From the IMG/VR virus record IMGVR_UViG_3300032397_000008, positions 1 through 64,000 of that record: a DNA stretch of 64,000 bases; one strand, given 5' to 3'. Made by a program: the position numbers and the translations under genes. Of the stretch, positions 33,165 through 39,737 are shown piece by piece (within the stretch, counting starts at the first letter, position 1; every line of letters begins with the position of its first letter). The notes below the pieces were generated by a model. That model worked only from the letters and a program-made list of their open reading frames with translations. It was not told the DNA's origin and ran no database searches. This DNA comes from a virus.

Positions 33165-33239
33165 GGCCCGTTCGTCTACCGGCTAGGATCACAGATTCTC
33201 AATTTGTGGAAAGGGGATCGACACCCCTACGGGCTACCA
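33165..33239 (+). tRNA. tRNA-Glu(CTC), canonical-like elbow
   Basis: Acceptor GGCCCGT/ACGGGCT (G1-U72), A73, CCA. Anticodon stem ACAGA/TTTGT, loop TTCTCAA. D-loop ACCGGCT keeps GG and the T-loop ATCGACA keeps U55-C56: the one tRNA here with the standard 18:55 and 19:56 combination. Confidence 0.9.
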
Positions 33240-33244
33240 ATTTT

Positions 33245-33321
33245 GGGGCTAAGGTGTAATAGAACTGCACGTCTCTCTGCGAAAGAGAAGGTTCTCGGTG
33301 CGATTCCGAGTAGCCCTACCA
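33245..33321 (+). tRNA. tRNA-Arg(GCG)
   Basis: Acceptor GGGGCTA/TAGCCCT (G1-U72), A73, CCA. D-stem GTG/CAC, loop TAATAGAACTG. Anticodon stem TCTCT/AGAGA, loop CTGCGAA. T-loop TGCGATT. Confidence 0.9.
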
Positions 33322-33348
33322 CTTTTTGACCATCGTTGTAGTTAAGAT

Positions 33349-33466
33349 ACGGCGGTGGTGAGATGACCGGGCTGACGCCCTTTGCGGGTTTCTTGCTTTT
33401 CCCGCAACGTCGGATCACCTTTGTCGGTGCGGCGGATTTTCTCCTTTCCCGCCCACTGGACGCCGT
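33349..33466 (+). ncRNA. Structured RNA with its own GTAGTTAAG promoter motif
   Basis: The motif GTAGTTAAGA (33338-33347) is followed at once by ACGGCG (33349-33354), which pairs with CGCCGT (33461-33466), itself followed by TTTTCC. Inside are GCGGG/CCCGC and GGTGA/TCACC stems. No good coding frame is present. A small RNA transcribed separately from the tRNAs is the simplest reading. Confidence 0.45.
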
Positions 33467-33472
33467 TTTCCT

Positions 33473-33548
33473 GCTCTTGTGGCGCAATAGACAGCGCAGC
33501 GCTCTCCTAAAGCGAAGGTTGTGAGTGCAACTCTCACCAAGAGTACCA
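33473..33548 (+). tRNA. tRNA-Arg(CCT)
   Basis: Acceptor GCTCTTG/CAAGAGT (G1-U72), A73, CCA. D-stem GCGC/GCGC, loop AATAGACA. Anticodon loop CTCCTAA. T-stem GTGAG/CTCAC, T-loop TGCAACT. Confidence 0.9.
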
Positions 33549-33549
33549 T

Positions 33550-33623
33550 GCCCGGTTAGCACAGAAGCAGTGCACCAATCCTACACATTGGCTAAGCTGG
33601 AGCGTTACCAGCACCGGGTACCA
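33550..33623 (+). tRNA. tRNA-Val(TAC), C33
   Basis: Acceptor GCCCGGT/ACCGGGT (G1-U72), A73, CCA. D-stem GCAC/GTGC, loop AGAAGCA. Perfect anticodon stem CCAAT/ATTGG, loop CCTACAC with C at 33. T-loop AGCGTTA. Starts one base after the previous tRNA's CCA. Confidence 0.9.
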
Positions 33624-33627
33624 TTTT

Positions 33628-33703
33628 GCCCCCGAAGCATATAAAGTGATGCGTCGGTTTCGTAAACCGAAGAATGCAGGGCAGTACTGCACTGGGGGCT
33701 CCA
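33628..33703 (+). tRNA. tRNA-Thr(CGT)
   Basis: Acceptor GCCCCCG/TGGGGGC, U73, CCA, with one extra C between T-stem and acceptor. D-stem GCAT/ATGC, loop ATAAAGTG. Anticodon stem TCGGT/ACCGA, loop TTCGTAA. T-loop GGCAGTA. Confidence 0.85.
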
Positions 33704-33720
33704 TTTCAGTTCTCTGTACT

Positions 33721-34395
33721 GTGATCATCAATCTCAGCCCATCCGAACGACGTCACTGTTATGAGTACGCAGAAAAGTGGATGACCGTAGACGGCGGCCG
33801 GCACTATAACCGGCGTGAGAGCACTTCCACGAAAAAGCGAGTCACAGACCAGTGTATCGGCAAAGCAGGTGAGGTGGCAGTCTCCAAGTTTTTACAAGGA
33901 GAAGGGTTGCGTGTTACCGGCCCAGACTTCGAAGTTTACACTCCAGCTGGTAAATCGTGGAAACAAGACTTGGTGGTACATTTTGATGATCATGACGAAA
34001 ATCCCCATGTGAAGTCTCAAAGCTTATCTGCTGTTAAGATATATGGTATAGTGGGGTGGGTTTTTCAGTATGCTGATGACTATGGTAACGCCGAGGGTAG
34101 TCATAGGGACTGGCACATTTTTGGGTCAGGGTACCCTGTTCAGTTAAACGGGAATGACTTACGCCAAGTGCCTGAGGGTGTGAACGGAGACGAGAAGATA
34201 TTTTGCTGTTCTGTTCTCGATGACATTAGCCAAGTGTGCCTTCGTGCGCACGTCTCGCTTCGTGCTCTGTACGCCCATGCTCTGTTCAGGCTACCGGAGA
34301 AGAACGACATCAAGCTGTCCAAACGGGTGATTCATTTTTCAGCGTTGAGGCGGGTTAACGATCCAGAGATCGAAATATCCGGTCAACAATGGTAA
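33721..34395 (+). CDS. PD-(D/E)XK-like nuclease candidate
   Basis: 224 residues from a GTG that follows GTTCTCTGTACT; the longer frame would overlap tRNA-Thr. GKAGEVAVSKFL, then DLVVHF and HVKSQS give the E ... D ... xK spacing of PD-(D/E)XK restriction-type nucleases. The C-terminal half is unassigned. It precedes a Dam-like methylase in the same direction, so a restriction-modification-like pair is possible. Confidence 0.45.
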   Translation: MIINLSPSERRHCYEYAEKWMTVDGGRHYNRRESTSTKKRVTDQCIGKAGEVAVSKFLQGEGLRVTGPDFEVYTPAGKSWKQDLVVHFDDHDENPHVKSQSLSAVKIYGIVGWVFQYADDYGNAEGSHRDWHIFGSGYPVQLNGNDLRQVPEGVNGDEKIFCCSVLDDISQVCLRAHVSLRALYAHALFRLPEKNDIKLSKRVIHFSALRRVNDPEIEISGQQW

Positions 34396-34435
34396 GTGGC
34401 CGATAACGGTACTCAAATTTTCCGTTCTTCGGAGT

Positions 34436-35365
34436 ATGGTGTCCACCACGCTGCGCACAAAACTAACCCCTGTCCGGTATCCAGGTGGGAAGTCTAATGC
34501 ACTTCCTTTTCTGAAGGAATACTTGCCGGTCGACTATGCTGAATGGAGGGAACCTTTCTTCGGTGGCGGTTCTGTGGGTCTCTTTCAAATGCAGCGTAAC
34601 AAGACTGCCACCTATTGGATAAACGATTTGTTCTATCCCGTTTACTGCTTCTGGAATATCGTCTATCACAATCCCGAGGCAATGGTTGTTACCCTGTTGG
34701 AGGGCAAGCGAGCATTCCCGAACAAGGAAGAAGGAAGGGCATTGCATAAGGACATGCGTACACGTATCATCGAGTACATTAACGCTCAGGATGAACTTAG
34801 CACTGCCTGTGCTTGGTACGTACTGAACAAGACCTCTTATTCCGGATTGGCGATGGCAGGATCATACGCTCCGCTCGCTTGGGATCAGAATTTTACCGAG
34901 AACTGTATTATTCGACTGCCTAGAATCAGTCTTCTAATGCATTCTGTGCGGTCGGTCAAGATTACGAATTTGGATTATACTGAGTTGTTGAGTAACACTG
35001 GAGAGAATGTGTTTGTGTTTTTAGACCCGCCCTACGCGATTCGTCACAACCTTTACGGTGATGTCCAGGGTGCGATGCACCGAAATTTTAACCACGAAGA
35101 GTTCGCTTTGGCCATCCAAGCGTGTCAGCATCGGTGGACTATCACCTACAACGCCAGCCAGGAGATCAAAGATAGATTTTCCAAGTACCAGCAGCGCGAG
35201 TGGCAGCTAACGTATACAATGAAAGCAGCGAAACGATTAGAAGGGGATAGAGCAAAAGTCAAAGGGGTGGGTGGTGCCAGGCAGAGTGATAAGACTGGTA
35301 AGTGCGGTAAAGAACTGCTTGTTTGGAACTGGGAAGGGGAAACTTACCCCGTAGTTAAAGCATGA
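34436..35365 (+). CDS. dam: D12-class DNA adenine-N6 methyltransferase
   Basis: 309 residues. RYPGGKSNALPFL (motif I region), EPFFGGGSVGLF and VFLDPPYAIRH (motif IV, DPPY) are the diagnostic blocks of Dam/D12-class adenine methyltransferases. It would methylate phage DNA, protecting it or marking it for regulation. The start follows GTTCTTCGGAGTATG. ATGA overlap with the next gene. Confidence 0.9.
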   Translation: MVSTTLRTKLTPVRYPGGKSNALPFLKEYLPVDYAEWREPFFGGGSVGLFQMQRNKTATYWINDLFYPVYCFWNIVYHNPEAMVVTLLEGKRAFPNKEEGRALHKDMRTRIIEYINAQDELSTACAWYVLNKTSYSGLAMAGSYAPLAWDQNFTENCIIRLPRISLLMHSVRSVKITNLDYTELLSNTGENVFVFLDPPYAIRHNLYGDVQGAMHRNFNHEEFALAIQACQHRWTITYNASQEIKDRFSKYQQREWQLTYTMKAAKRLEGDRAKVKGVGGARQSDKTGKCGKELLVWNWEGETYPVVKA

Positions 35366-35643
35366 CCAGAGCGCAGACCGTTGTAAACATCTTGTTGGAA
35401 GACGATGCACCAACAATTCCAGTCCGTCAACAGGAACCCTATGAAGTCGTTAGGGTGTGTGCAATGTGCGAGCAAGAAAAGGGTAGAGCAGTGATAGGTC
35501 CTGGTCAAAAACCTTCTCATGGGTTGTGCCCTCGTCATTATCAGGAGGCTGCAAAGGAGTACGGTATTTCGCCTGATCGAGTACAGAAAGTTCTTGATTT
35601 GGAAGCCAGTAAACCGCCTTTTTGGCATGACACGCCTAGATGA
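35362..35643 (+). CDS. Small zinc-binding protein
   Basis: 93 residues with CAMCEQEKG and HGLCPRHYQEA, a CxxC ... CxxH arrangement, and a charged C-terminus. The motif GTAGTTAAAGC that precedes its ATG lies inside the end of the dam reading frame, so the two may share transcripts or have a second promoter here. Function unknown. Confidence 0.55.
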   Translation: MTRAQTVVNILLEDDAPTIPVRQQEPYEVVRVCAMCEQEKGRAVIGPGQKPSHGLCPRHYQEAAKEYGISPDRVQKVLDLEASKPPFWHDTPR

Positions 35644-35647
35644 TTTT

Positions 35648-35721
35648 GCGCCATTAGCATAAAAGTAATGTGCTAGTCTTCCAAACTAGCGAAGTCGGAG
35701 CATTACCGACATGGCGCTCCA
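35648..35721 (+). tRNA. tRNA-Gly(TCC)
   Basis: Perfect acceptor GCGCCAT/ATGGCGC, U73, CCA. D-stem GCAT/ATGT, loop AAAAGTA. Anticodon stem CTAGT/ACTAG, loop CTTCCAA. T-stem GTCGG/CCGAC, T-loop AGCATTA. Confidence 0.9.
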
Positions 35722-35726
35722 ATTTT

Positions 35727-35800
35727 GCCCTTGTAGTACAAAAGCAGTATGCGTGCATGGTAAGCACGAGATGACGGGGCAGTACCGTCCTAGGGCTCCA
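35727..35800 (+). tRNA. tRNA-Thr(GGT)
   Basis: Acceptor GCCCTTG/CTAGGGC with one T-T mismatch, U73, CCA. D-stem GTAC/GTAT, loop AAAAGCA. Anticodon stem CGTGC/GCACG, loop ATGGTAA. T-stem GACGG/CCGTC, T-loop GGCAGTA. Confidence 0.9.
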
Positions 35801-35811
35801 TATTTTGTTCT

Positions 35812-35846
35812 TGACGACGTTTTCCAGGTGTGATTTACTGGGCACG
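35812..35846 (+). promoter_or_regulatory. Candidate promoter of the tmRNA
   Basis: TTGACG, a 17-bp spacer and TTTACT form a weak host-type promoter about 25 bp before the mature tmRNA 5' end. It is overlapped by a GTTCTTGACG string that resembles the phage GTTCTTA motif. Confidence 0.35.
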
Positions 35847-35869
35847 TTCTTTGAGATTTTGTATGGAAT

Positions 35870-36306
35870 GGGGGCGTTACGGAATCGACTGACTGAACGA
35901 ACCCGAATGCGACATGCCAAGGATGATCGTTGGCCTTGTAAAATCCCGATCAAAAGTCAAATGCTAAACACATATCTGACTCCCTGGTGAACGGTCTTAG
36001 GACCGCCTGGGCTCGAATCGTCGATCGTGCGGGTGCATTGATCGATGCAATTCGTAGCACTGCGGAACCGACCTTCGCCTCGATGGCGGCGTAAGCTACC
36101 ACGTCCAACTCCCGATGTCTGCTGAGGAGAATGGGCGAAAACAGCAGGCAAAACAACAGCACTCGTAAGAGCTGATAATCTTCCGATAGGTGCCAGCAGA
36201 TGCCAGGTGGCTAGGGTGAGCACCGAAGTAAACACCTGGAGAAGCATGTGTAAGCGTCGGTAAGTGCAGTTAGGACGCGAGGTTCGAATCCTCGCCGCCT
36301 CCACCA
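35870..36306 (+). ncRNA. ssrA: tmRNA with a long candidate tag frame
   Basis: The ends fold as the tRNA-like domain: GGGGGCG pairs with CGCCTCC including G3-U70, the alanine identity pair, with A73 and CCA. GGAATCGAC near the 5' end, the T-arm GCGAGG-TTCGAAT-CCTCGC, and pseudoknot PK1 (CCAAGG/CCTTG and TGATCG/CGATCA) match tmRNA. Ten bases after PK1 a GCT codon (35963) opens 43 codons to TAA at 36092-36094, ending in Met-Ala-Ala. The E. coli spacing is eleven bases. The T-loop is canonical, unlike the phage tRNAs. It would rescue stalled ribosomes with SmpB. Confidence 0.9.
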
Positions 36307-36317
36307 CTTTTGGATAC

Positions 36318-36470
36318 TTAAGCACGGTCAGGGGGCTGAAGGGTCGCACAGGATTCTTCAGCTTTATCGACTCGTCCTTATGCCTGCCCGTTCTGTGATC
36401 TTGGTGGGCAGTCTGGATGTGCCGTGCGTCGCAGTGATTCTCAGGTAGACGTGCTTGGGCCGCACTGCGA
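36318..36470 (+). ncRNA. Structured RNA between tmRNA and tRNA-Met
   Basis: GCACGG near 36319 pairs with CCGTGC near 36422. Other stems are GCTGAAG/CTTCAGC, CTGCCC/GGGCAG and a 9-bp GTCGCAGTG/CACTGCGAC. No coding frame or tRNA fold is found. It may be a small RNA or a long processed spacer. Confidence 0.45.
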
Positions 36471-36475
36471 CACCC

Positions 36476-36547
36476 GCCAGCAGGTCAAGTGACCGATGGT
36501 GTCTCATAAGCACTGTCAGGCAGGAGCGTTACCTGCTACTGGCACCA
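36476..36547 (+). tRNA. tRNA-Met(CAT)
   Basis: Acceptor GCCAGCA/TACTGGC with one C-A mismatch, A73, CCA. Very short D-arm GGTC-AAGT-GACC. Anticodon stem GGTGT/GCACT, loop CTCATAA. T-stem GCAGG/CCTGC, T-loop AGCGTTA. The anticodon stem lacks the GGG/CCC of an initiator. Confidence 0.8.
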
Positions 36548-36554
36548 ATTTCAT

Positions 36555-36629
36555 GGGCTGCAAGCTTTGCAAGCGAAGCATCTGGCTCTTACCCAGAAGA
36601 ACCCGGAGCATTACCGGGGCGGCTCACCA
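36555..36629 (+). tRNA. tRNA-Lys(CTT)
   Basis: Acceptor GGGCTGC/GCGGCTC with two wobble pairs, A73, CCA. D-stem GCTT/AAGC, loop TGCAAGCG. Anticodon stem TCTGG/CCAGA, loop CTCTTAC. T-stem CCCGG/CCGGG, T-loop AGCATTA. Confidence 0.9.
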
Positions 36630-36635
36630 ATTTAC

Positions 36636-36740
36636 CGTGTCTCTCGCCGAGCGGTGGCAGCGGACGTTGTGCCAAAGCCGAAGCAGCAGCGGGCGTACAA
36701 GGCTGCATCAGTGGTCTACGCTGCTGGCATGGTAATCCAT
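36636..36740 (+). other. Unassigned interval between tRNA-Lys and tRNA-Thr
   Basis: About 105 bases with an AGCAGCG/CGCTGCT stem and a GGCA/TGCC stem. A frame through it reads fairly well but runs into tRNA-Thr before stopping. Either a structured RNA or a gene remnant. Confidence 0.3.
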
Positions 36741-36742
36741 TT

Positions 36743-36814
36743 GCCGATACCTCCAGCGAGGGATCGAGTTCTGTAAACTTGGTCAGGTCGGGGCAGCACC
36801 GACTTTCGGCTCCA
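36743..36814 (+). tRNA. tRNA-Thr(TGT), C33
   Basis: Acceptor GCCGATA/TTTCGGC with one mismatch, U73, CCA. Short D-arm CCTC-CAGC-GAGG. Anticodon stem CGAGT/ACTTG, loop TCTGTAA with C33. T-stem GTCGG/CCGAC, T-loop GGCAGCA. Confidence 0.8.
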
Positions 36815-36815
36815 C

Positions 36816-36889
36816 GGGCCGATAGGCTAGGAGCAAACTGCGTCTCTCACACAGACGATTCCCTGGTGCGATTCCAGGTCGGCCCACCA
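36816..36889 (+). tRNA. tRNA-Val(CAC)
   Basis: Perfect acceptor GGGCCGA/TCGGCCC, A73, CCA. Anticodon stem CGTCT/AGACG, loop CTCACAC. D-loop contains GGAGCAA, T-stem CCTGG/CCAGG, T-loop TGCGATT. Starts one base after the previous CCA. Confidence 0.9.
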
Positions 36890-36890
36890 C

Positions 36891-37082
36891 TTACTCAGCA
36901 GGAGGGAGAGGGACCTTGCTTGTCCAGGGGTCTTCGACAACCTTGATTTCAACAACGGACCCGCCAGTTGCTTGCTCGATTTTCGCTTCTAGTTCAGCGC
37001 AGAGGGAGTATTTGTCGGCGGGGGTGACTCGATCTGCCATTCCAGCTTGCGGTGCGAACTCCAGTGTCAACCTGACCTTCAT
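36891..37082 (-). CDS. Small unknown protein with strong ribosome binding site
   Basis: 63 residues from the ATG at 37082, which has AAGGAG at ideal spacing; the longer frame to 37121 lacks this. The protein starts MKVRLTLEF and has no recognised domain. It is the last of three minus-strand genes that converge on the tRNA block. Confidence 0.55.
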   Translation of the reverse strand: MKVRLTLEFAPQAGMADRVTPADKYSLCAELEAKIEQATGGSVVEIKVVEDPWTSKVPLPPAE

Positions 37083-37117
37083 GCTTACTCCTTGGGTGGC
37101 CTTGGGACTTTTGATTT

Positions 37118-37309
37118 TCAAGCGTTGAGAGCGGGGTGCTCTGGCAGCATGGACGCTAGTTTTTGGGCATCTTTCCCCTGAATTACCATGATGACGTTTA
37201 CATCGTGCCCCGTAATCAATACCGTGCCATCAGCCAGCCGTGAGAATCCGAATGGGCGAGTTGCCGGGATGTTACCACCGTATTGTTTAGCTGCCTCTTT
37301 CCAGTTCAT
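37118..37309 (-). CDS. Small unknown protein
   Basis: 63 residues (starting MNWKEAAKQYGGNIP) with AAGGAG a few bases before the ATG. Composition is soluble and mixed, with no recognised motif. Middle gene of the three-gene minus-strand unit. Confidence 0.55.
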   Translation of the reverse strand: MNWKEAAKQYGGNIPATRPFGFSRLADGTVLITGHDVNVIMVIQGKDAQKLASMLPEHPALNA

Positions 37310-37311
37310 AT

Positions 37312-37950
37312 TTACTCCTTGGGAGGTTTCGGAACTTTGCTCACCCAGGTAAGCTTTTCACTGCTACCTTTTGGTTTGCGGGTGGTTGGATAATACTTAG
37401 GATTTTCTTTGACGTGGTCACTTGCTATCTTGGATGCCTTTCTAGGGTCCTCAGTATGTTCCTTTTCAATCTTGGTTCCGATCGTCATCTGTTGTTTTTT
37501 GGATTCAACCCGACGATCCATTCGTAATTCTTTGCCGGGTGGCATGAATCCGGTAAGGTGACGGGTACGGCGGGCGCTGGGAGATAGTTCTGCGGAACCA
37601 GGGTTTATCGGTATTTCTTCCTCTTCGGGTTCGAGCGCTGGAAAAGTGCATTCAATTTCCGGTGGGGTTGGTGCTTCTGGCACTTCCGGTTCGCCCGGCA
37701 GCATGCCTTGGGTCCCGTCTCCAGCGAGTGAGTCACCCGTAGGAGGGCCGATCATGAGTCCATGGGTGCGGCTGGCTGCTACTTTGCGACTGATATTCCG
37801 CGGCGGGATCATCATTCCAACGGTGTCTCCGAATGAATTTCCAGTGCCGGTATCGGATGGCAGTCCCATTGCTTCGTCTATGCTTGGTTTCGGTACCATG
37901 CTTACAGCAATTTCACGAGGCGAGAAATCGTTAAAAGGATAGTCATTCAT
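37312..37950 (-). CDS. Unknown, largely disordered protein
   Basis: 212 residues. A proline/glutamate-rich, low-complexity centre (PEVPEAPTPPEIE, EPEEEEIP) and a basic C-terminus with a DPRKASKIASDHVKENPKYY segment resembling short DUF5661-like helices. The ATG is directly preceded on its strand by GTAGTTAAGGC, so this gene heads the three-gene unit. Confidence 0.5.
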   Translation of the reverse strand: MNDYPFNDFSPREIAVSMVPKPSIDEAMGLPSDTGTGNSFGDTVGMMIPPRNISRKVAASRTHGLMIGPPTGDSLAGDGTQGMLPGEPEVPEAPTPPEIECTFPALEPEEEEIPINPGSAELSPSARRTRHLTGFMPPGKELRMDRRVESKKQQMTIGTKIEKEHTEDPRKASKIASDHVKENPKYYPTTRKPKGSSEKLTWVSKVPKPPKE

Positions 37951-37967
37951 GCCTTAACTACTCTCTT

Positions 37968-38041
37968 GGGGTGCTAGTTTAACAGCAGAATGCTCGATTG
38001 ACGTTCGAGCGATATCGGTGCGATTCCGGTGCGCCCTACCA
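37968..38041 (+). tRNA. tRNA-Val(GAC)
   Basis: Acceptor GGGGTGC/GCGCCCT, A73, CCA. D-stem GTTT/GAAT, loop AACAGCA. Anticodon stem CTCGA/TCGAG, loop TTGACGT. T-stem ATCGG/CCGGT, T-loop TGCGATT. Confidence 0.9.
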
Positions 38042-38047
38042 TTTTTT

Positions 38048-38122
38048 GCCTCCGTAGTGAAACAGATATCACGCAAGTCTTCGAAACTTGAAGTGCTGGT
38101 GCGACTCCAGCCGGGGGTGCCA
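38048..38122 (+). tRNA. tRNA-Arg(TCG)
   Basis: Acceptor GCCTCCG/CGGGGGT with wobble pairs, G73, CCA. D-stem GTG/CAC, loop AAACAGATAT. Anticodon stem CAAGT/ACTTG, loop CTTCGAA. T-stem GCTGG/CCAGC, T-loop TGCGACT. Confidence 0.9.
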
Positions 38123-38133
38123 TTTGTATACAT

Positions 38134-38217
38134 GCCAGCGTGGTTAACGGGGAAGAGCAGACCCATCTGAATTAGAATCAGACAGCCTTGAAGGTGCAAT
38201 TCCTTTCGCTGGCACCA
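38134..38217 (+). tRNA. tRNA-Leu(TAG)
   Basis: Perfect acceptor GCCAGCG/CGCTGGC, A73, CCA. D-stem GGG/CCC with loop GAAGAGCAGA placed about eight bases after the acceptor. Perfect anticodon stem TCTGA/TCAGA, loop ATTAGAA. Variable region CAGCCTT only, T-loop TGCAATT. Confidence 0.9.
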
Positions 38218-38228
38218 TTTTTCGTAGT

Positions 38229-38246
38229 CGTAGTTAAGGCGTGACC
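38229..38246 (+). promoter_or_regulatory. GTAGTTAAGG motif directly before a tRNA gene
   Basis: CGTAGTTAAGGCGTGACC ends immediately before the first base of tRNA-Leu(TAA). The same string precedes protein starts at 18054, 26210, 35362, 45437 and others. Because this copy precedes an untranslated RNA, the motif must act in transcription, probably as a -10-like promoter element. Confidence 0.6.
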
Positions 38247-38330
38247 GCCCGTGTGGTCTAGGTGAGAAAAGCACATCGCACCGGCTTAAACCCGGCGACT
38301 TTGCAGGTGCAAGTCCTGTCACGGGCACCA
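38247..38330 (+). tRNA. tRNA-Leu(TAA)
   Basis: Perfect acceptor GCCCGTG/CACGGGC, A73, CCA. Anticodon CCGG-CTTAAAC-CCGG. Extended D-region with GTG/CAC stem, variable region CGACTTT. T-stem GCAGG/CCTGT, T-loop TGCAAGT. Confidence 0.85.
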
Positions 38331-38338
38331 ATTTTAAG

Positions 38339-38659
38339 ATGAATGCTGATCTGATAGTGGTTCTGTTGCTGGAAACTGATTTGGTCCATAAGACCACAGT
38401 GAAGTTCTGGAATCTCTATAACGCTTTGCCTGAGGAGATTCAAGCCATAGCGAATAAGCAGTTTGCCCTGCTTAAGCAGAATCCTCTGCATCCGAGTCTG
38501 CATTTCAGAAAATTGCCTGACAGGGGGCTGTGGGAAGCTTACGTAACGAACCAAGGAGTGGCCTATAGGGCATTTGCAAGACCTTTAGGACAAGGCAGTT
38601 ACGAATGGTTTTTTATTGGAACTCATCGGGAAGCTGAAAGATTTTTACGAAGTTTGTAA
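38339..38659 (+). CDS. RelE/ParE-like toxin
   Basis: 106 residues. FWNLYNALPEEIQAIANKQF, LLKQNPLHPSLHFRKLP and SYEWFFIGTHREAERFL match the compact RelE/ParE toxin family. The N-terminal 15 residues are longer than usual, so a later start such as the GTG at 38399 is possible. It begins 9 bp after tRNA-Leu(TAA) and is followed by a probable antitoxin. Such toxins inhibit gyrase or cleave mRNA on ribosomes. Confidence 0.65.
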   Translation: MNADLIVVLLLETDLVHKTTVKFWNLYNALPEEIQAIANKQFALLKQNPLHPSLHFRKLPDRGLWEAYVTNQGVAYRAFARPLGQGSYEWFFIGTHREAERFLRSL

Positions 38660-38665
38660 TTTTTG

Positions 38666-38694
38666 TTGACAAGATCACCTTGGTGTGGCAAATT
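38666..38694 (+). promoter_or_regulatory. Sigma70-like promoter of the antitoxin
   Basis: TTGACA, a 17-bp spacer and CAAATT lie just before the ATG at 38701, giving the antitoxin its own host-type promoter, as in TA modules with the toxin gene first. Confidence 0.4.
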
Positions 38695-38700
38695 GATGAT

Positions 38701-38940
38701 ATGAAAACAGAGACAAAACTGCTGACCGAAGAAGATATCAAGGCGTTGAAAGCGATCAACGAGTCTCAATCCTCCTGGAAGGAGAAGTTTTTCAATGAGC
38801 TAGAAGAAATCGGCAAGCGGGAGGCAGCTCGTCGGCCAGGGGAGAAGATTTCAATGGCGGATGTGCAAGCGGAGTTTTCCCAGTACGATGACTCTGGACT
38901 GACTTTGGAAGAGGGGTTTGCCAGGTTGGCAAAAGTGTGA
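38701..38940 (+). CDS. Probable antitoxin of the ParE-like toxin
   Basis: 80 residues, acidic and helical (MKTETKLLTEEDIKALKAI ... ISMADVQAEFSQYD ... LTLEEGFARLAKV). Size, charge and the position right after a RelE/ParE-like toxin fit an antitoxin, but no DNA-binding fold is clearly visible. Confidence 0.5.
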   Translation: MKTETKLLTEEDIKALKAINESQSSWKEKFFNELEEIGKREAARRPGEKISMADVQAEFSQYDDSGLTLEEGFARLAKV

Positions 38941-38956
38941 TTTTCCGTTGCCGAAT

Positions 38957-39045
38957 TGCGGGGACAGGCCGGAGGACGCCAATCCGGCTCATAACCGGAG
39001 CCTCGAAAGAGACTATGGGTGGTGCAACGCCATCCCCCGCAACCA
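38957..39045 (+). tRNA. tRNA with CAT anticodon and long variable arm (Met or Ile2)
   Basis: Perfect acceptor TGCGGGG/CCCCGCA, A73, CCA. D-stem GGC/GCC, loop CGGAGGAC. Perfect anticodon stem TCCGG/CCGGA, loop CTCATAA. An 18-nt variable region contains CTC-GAAA-GAG. T-stem GGTGG/CCATC, T-loop TGCAACG. A long variable arm is not normal for Met or Ile tRNAs. Confidence 0.8.
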
Positions 39046-39055
39046 ATTTACAAAT

Positions 39056-39682
39056 ATGCCACTACGAGCACAAGAGTTGAAACAGTTCGCCGGTCCACTT
39101 TTTATTGAAACTGGGGCGTGGGACGGAGAGGGGGTTGTTGAAGCCTTGAATGCTGGATTTGAAAAAGTCATTTCCATCGAGGCTGGAGAAGGCAAGTATC
39201 AGCATTGTGTAAAACGTTTTCAAAACGACCCACGAGTAATGATGGTTTATGGCACGTCGCAAGACCAGCTATGGCACGTGATTAAAGACATTACGATTCC
39301 GGTTGTGGTTTATCTTGACGCTCACTACTGTGGGGATACCGGGTACGGTTCTTGTGCCCTCGGTTCCCCGGTTAGTGAGGAATTGGCAATTCTTGCGCGA
39401 CACCCAATACGATGTCACACCATCTTGATCGACGACATACGCTGTTTCAAGGATGGTGACTGGATGTTTGATGAGTTTTTGAAAGACGAGGCTGTCGAAG
39501 CTCTTGAAGCGAAGATTCGACAGATTAACCCCGATTACACTATCAGTTATCTGGATGGCCGATTTCCTGACAAGTTCAATAATCCGACCGTGTTTCTTGA
39601 AGATGTGTTGATGGCGCAAGTTTTAGCTGACTGTGCCGGACCGGAAGGTAAGGTGGCAAAGCTTGCTACGGCAGCCCGCTAA
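39056..39682 (+). CDS. Methyltransferase-like protein ending inside a tRNA
   Basis: 209 residues. PLFIETGAWDGEGV is a motif I of the same style as the genes at 26659 and 29984, KVISIEAGEGK is the next acidic strand, and VVVYLDAHY the motif IV region, so it is a FkbM/Methyltransf_24-like enzyme. The last 13 codons lie inside tRNA-Ser(GCT). Confidence 0.6.
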   Translation: MPLRAQELKQFAGPLFIETGAWDGEGVVEALNAGFEKVISIEAGEGKYQHCVKRFQNDPRVMMVYGTSQDQLWHVIKDITIPVVVYLDAHYCGDTGYGSCALGSPVSEELAILARHPIRCHTILIDDIRCFKDGDWMFDEFLKDEAVEALEAKIRQINPDYTISYLDGRFPDKFNNPTVFLEDVLMAQVLADCAGPEGKVAKLATAAR

Positions 39683-39732
39683 GCTGATCGCACCCGCAAG
39701 GGTGTCTGGAGCGTTACCAGTGCCTTCCGCCA
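39643..39732 (+). tRNA. tRNA-Ser(GCT), C33
   Basis: Acceptor GGAAGGT/GCCTTCC, G73, CCA. D-stem GTGGC/GCTAC, loop AAAGCTT. Anticodon CAGC-CCGCTAA-GCTG with C33. Variable arm CACCC-GCAA-GGGTG. T-stem CTGG/CCAG, T-loop AGCGTTA. Overlaps the end of the upstream gene. Confidence 0.75.
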
Positions 39733-39737
39733 ATTTT

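Noticed and set aside
33227-33562. Minus-strand frame of 111 codons
   Set aside because: Antisense to two tRNAs and a structured RNA, with no domain and no start signal.
36567-36776. Frame of 69 codons reading plausibly between two tRNAs
   Set aside because: It starts inside tRNA-Lys and ends inside tRNA-Thr(TGT), so it cannot be a normal gene; kept only as an unassigned interval.
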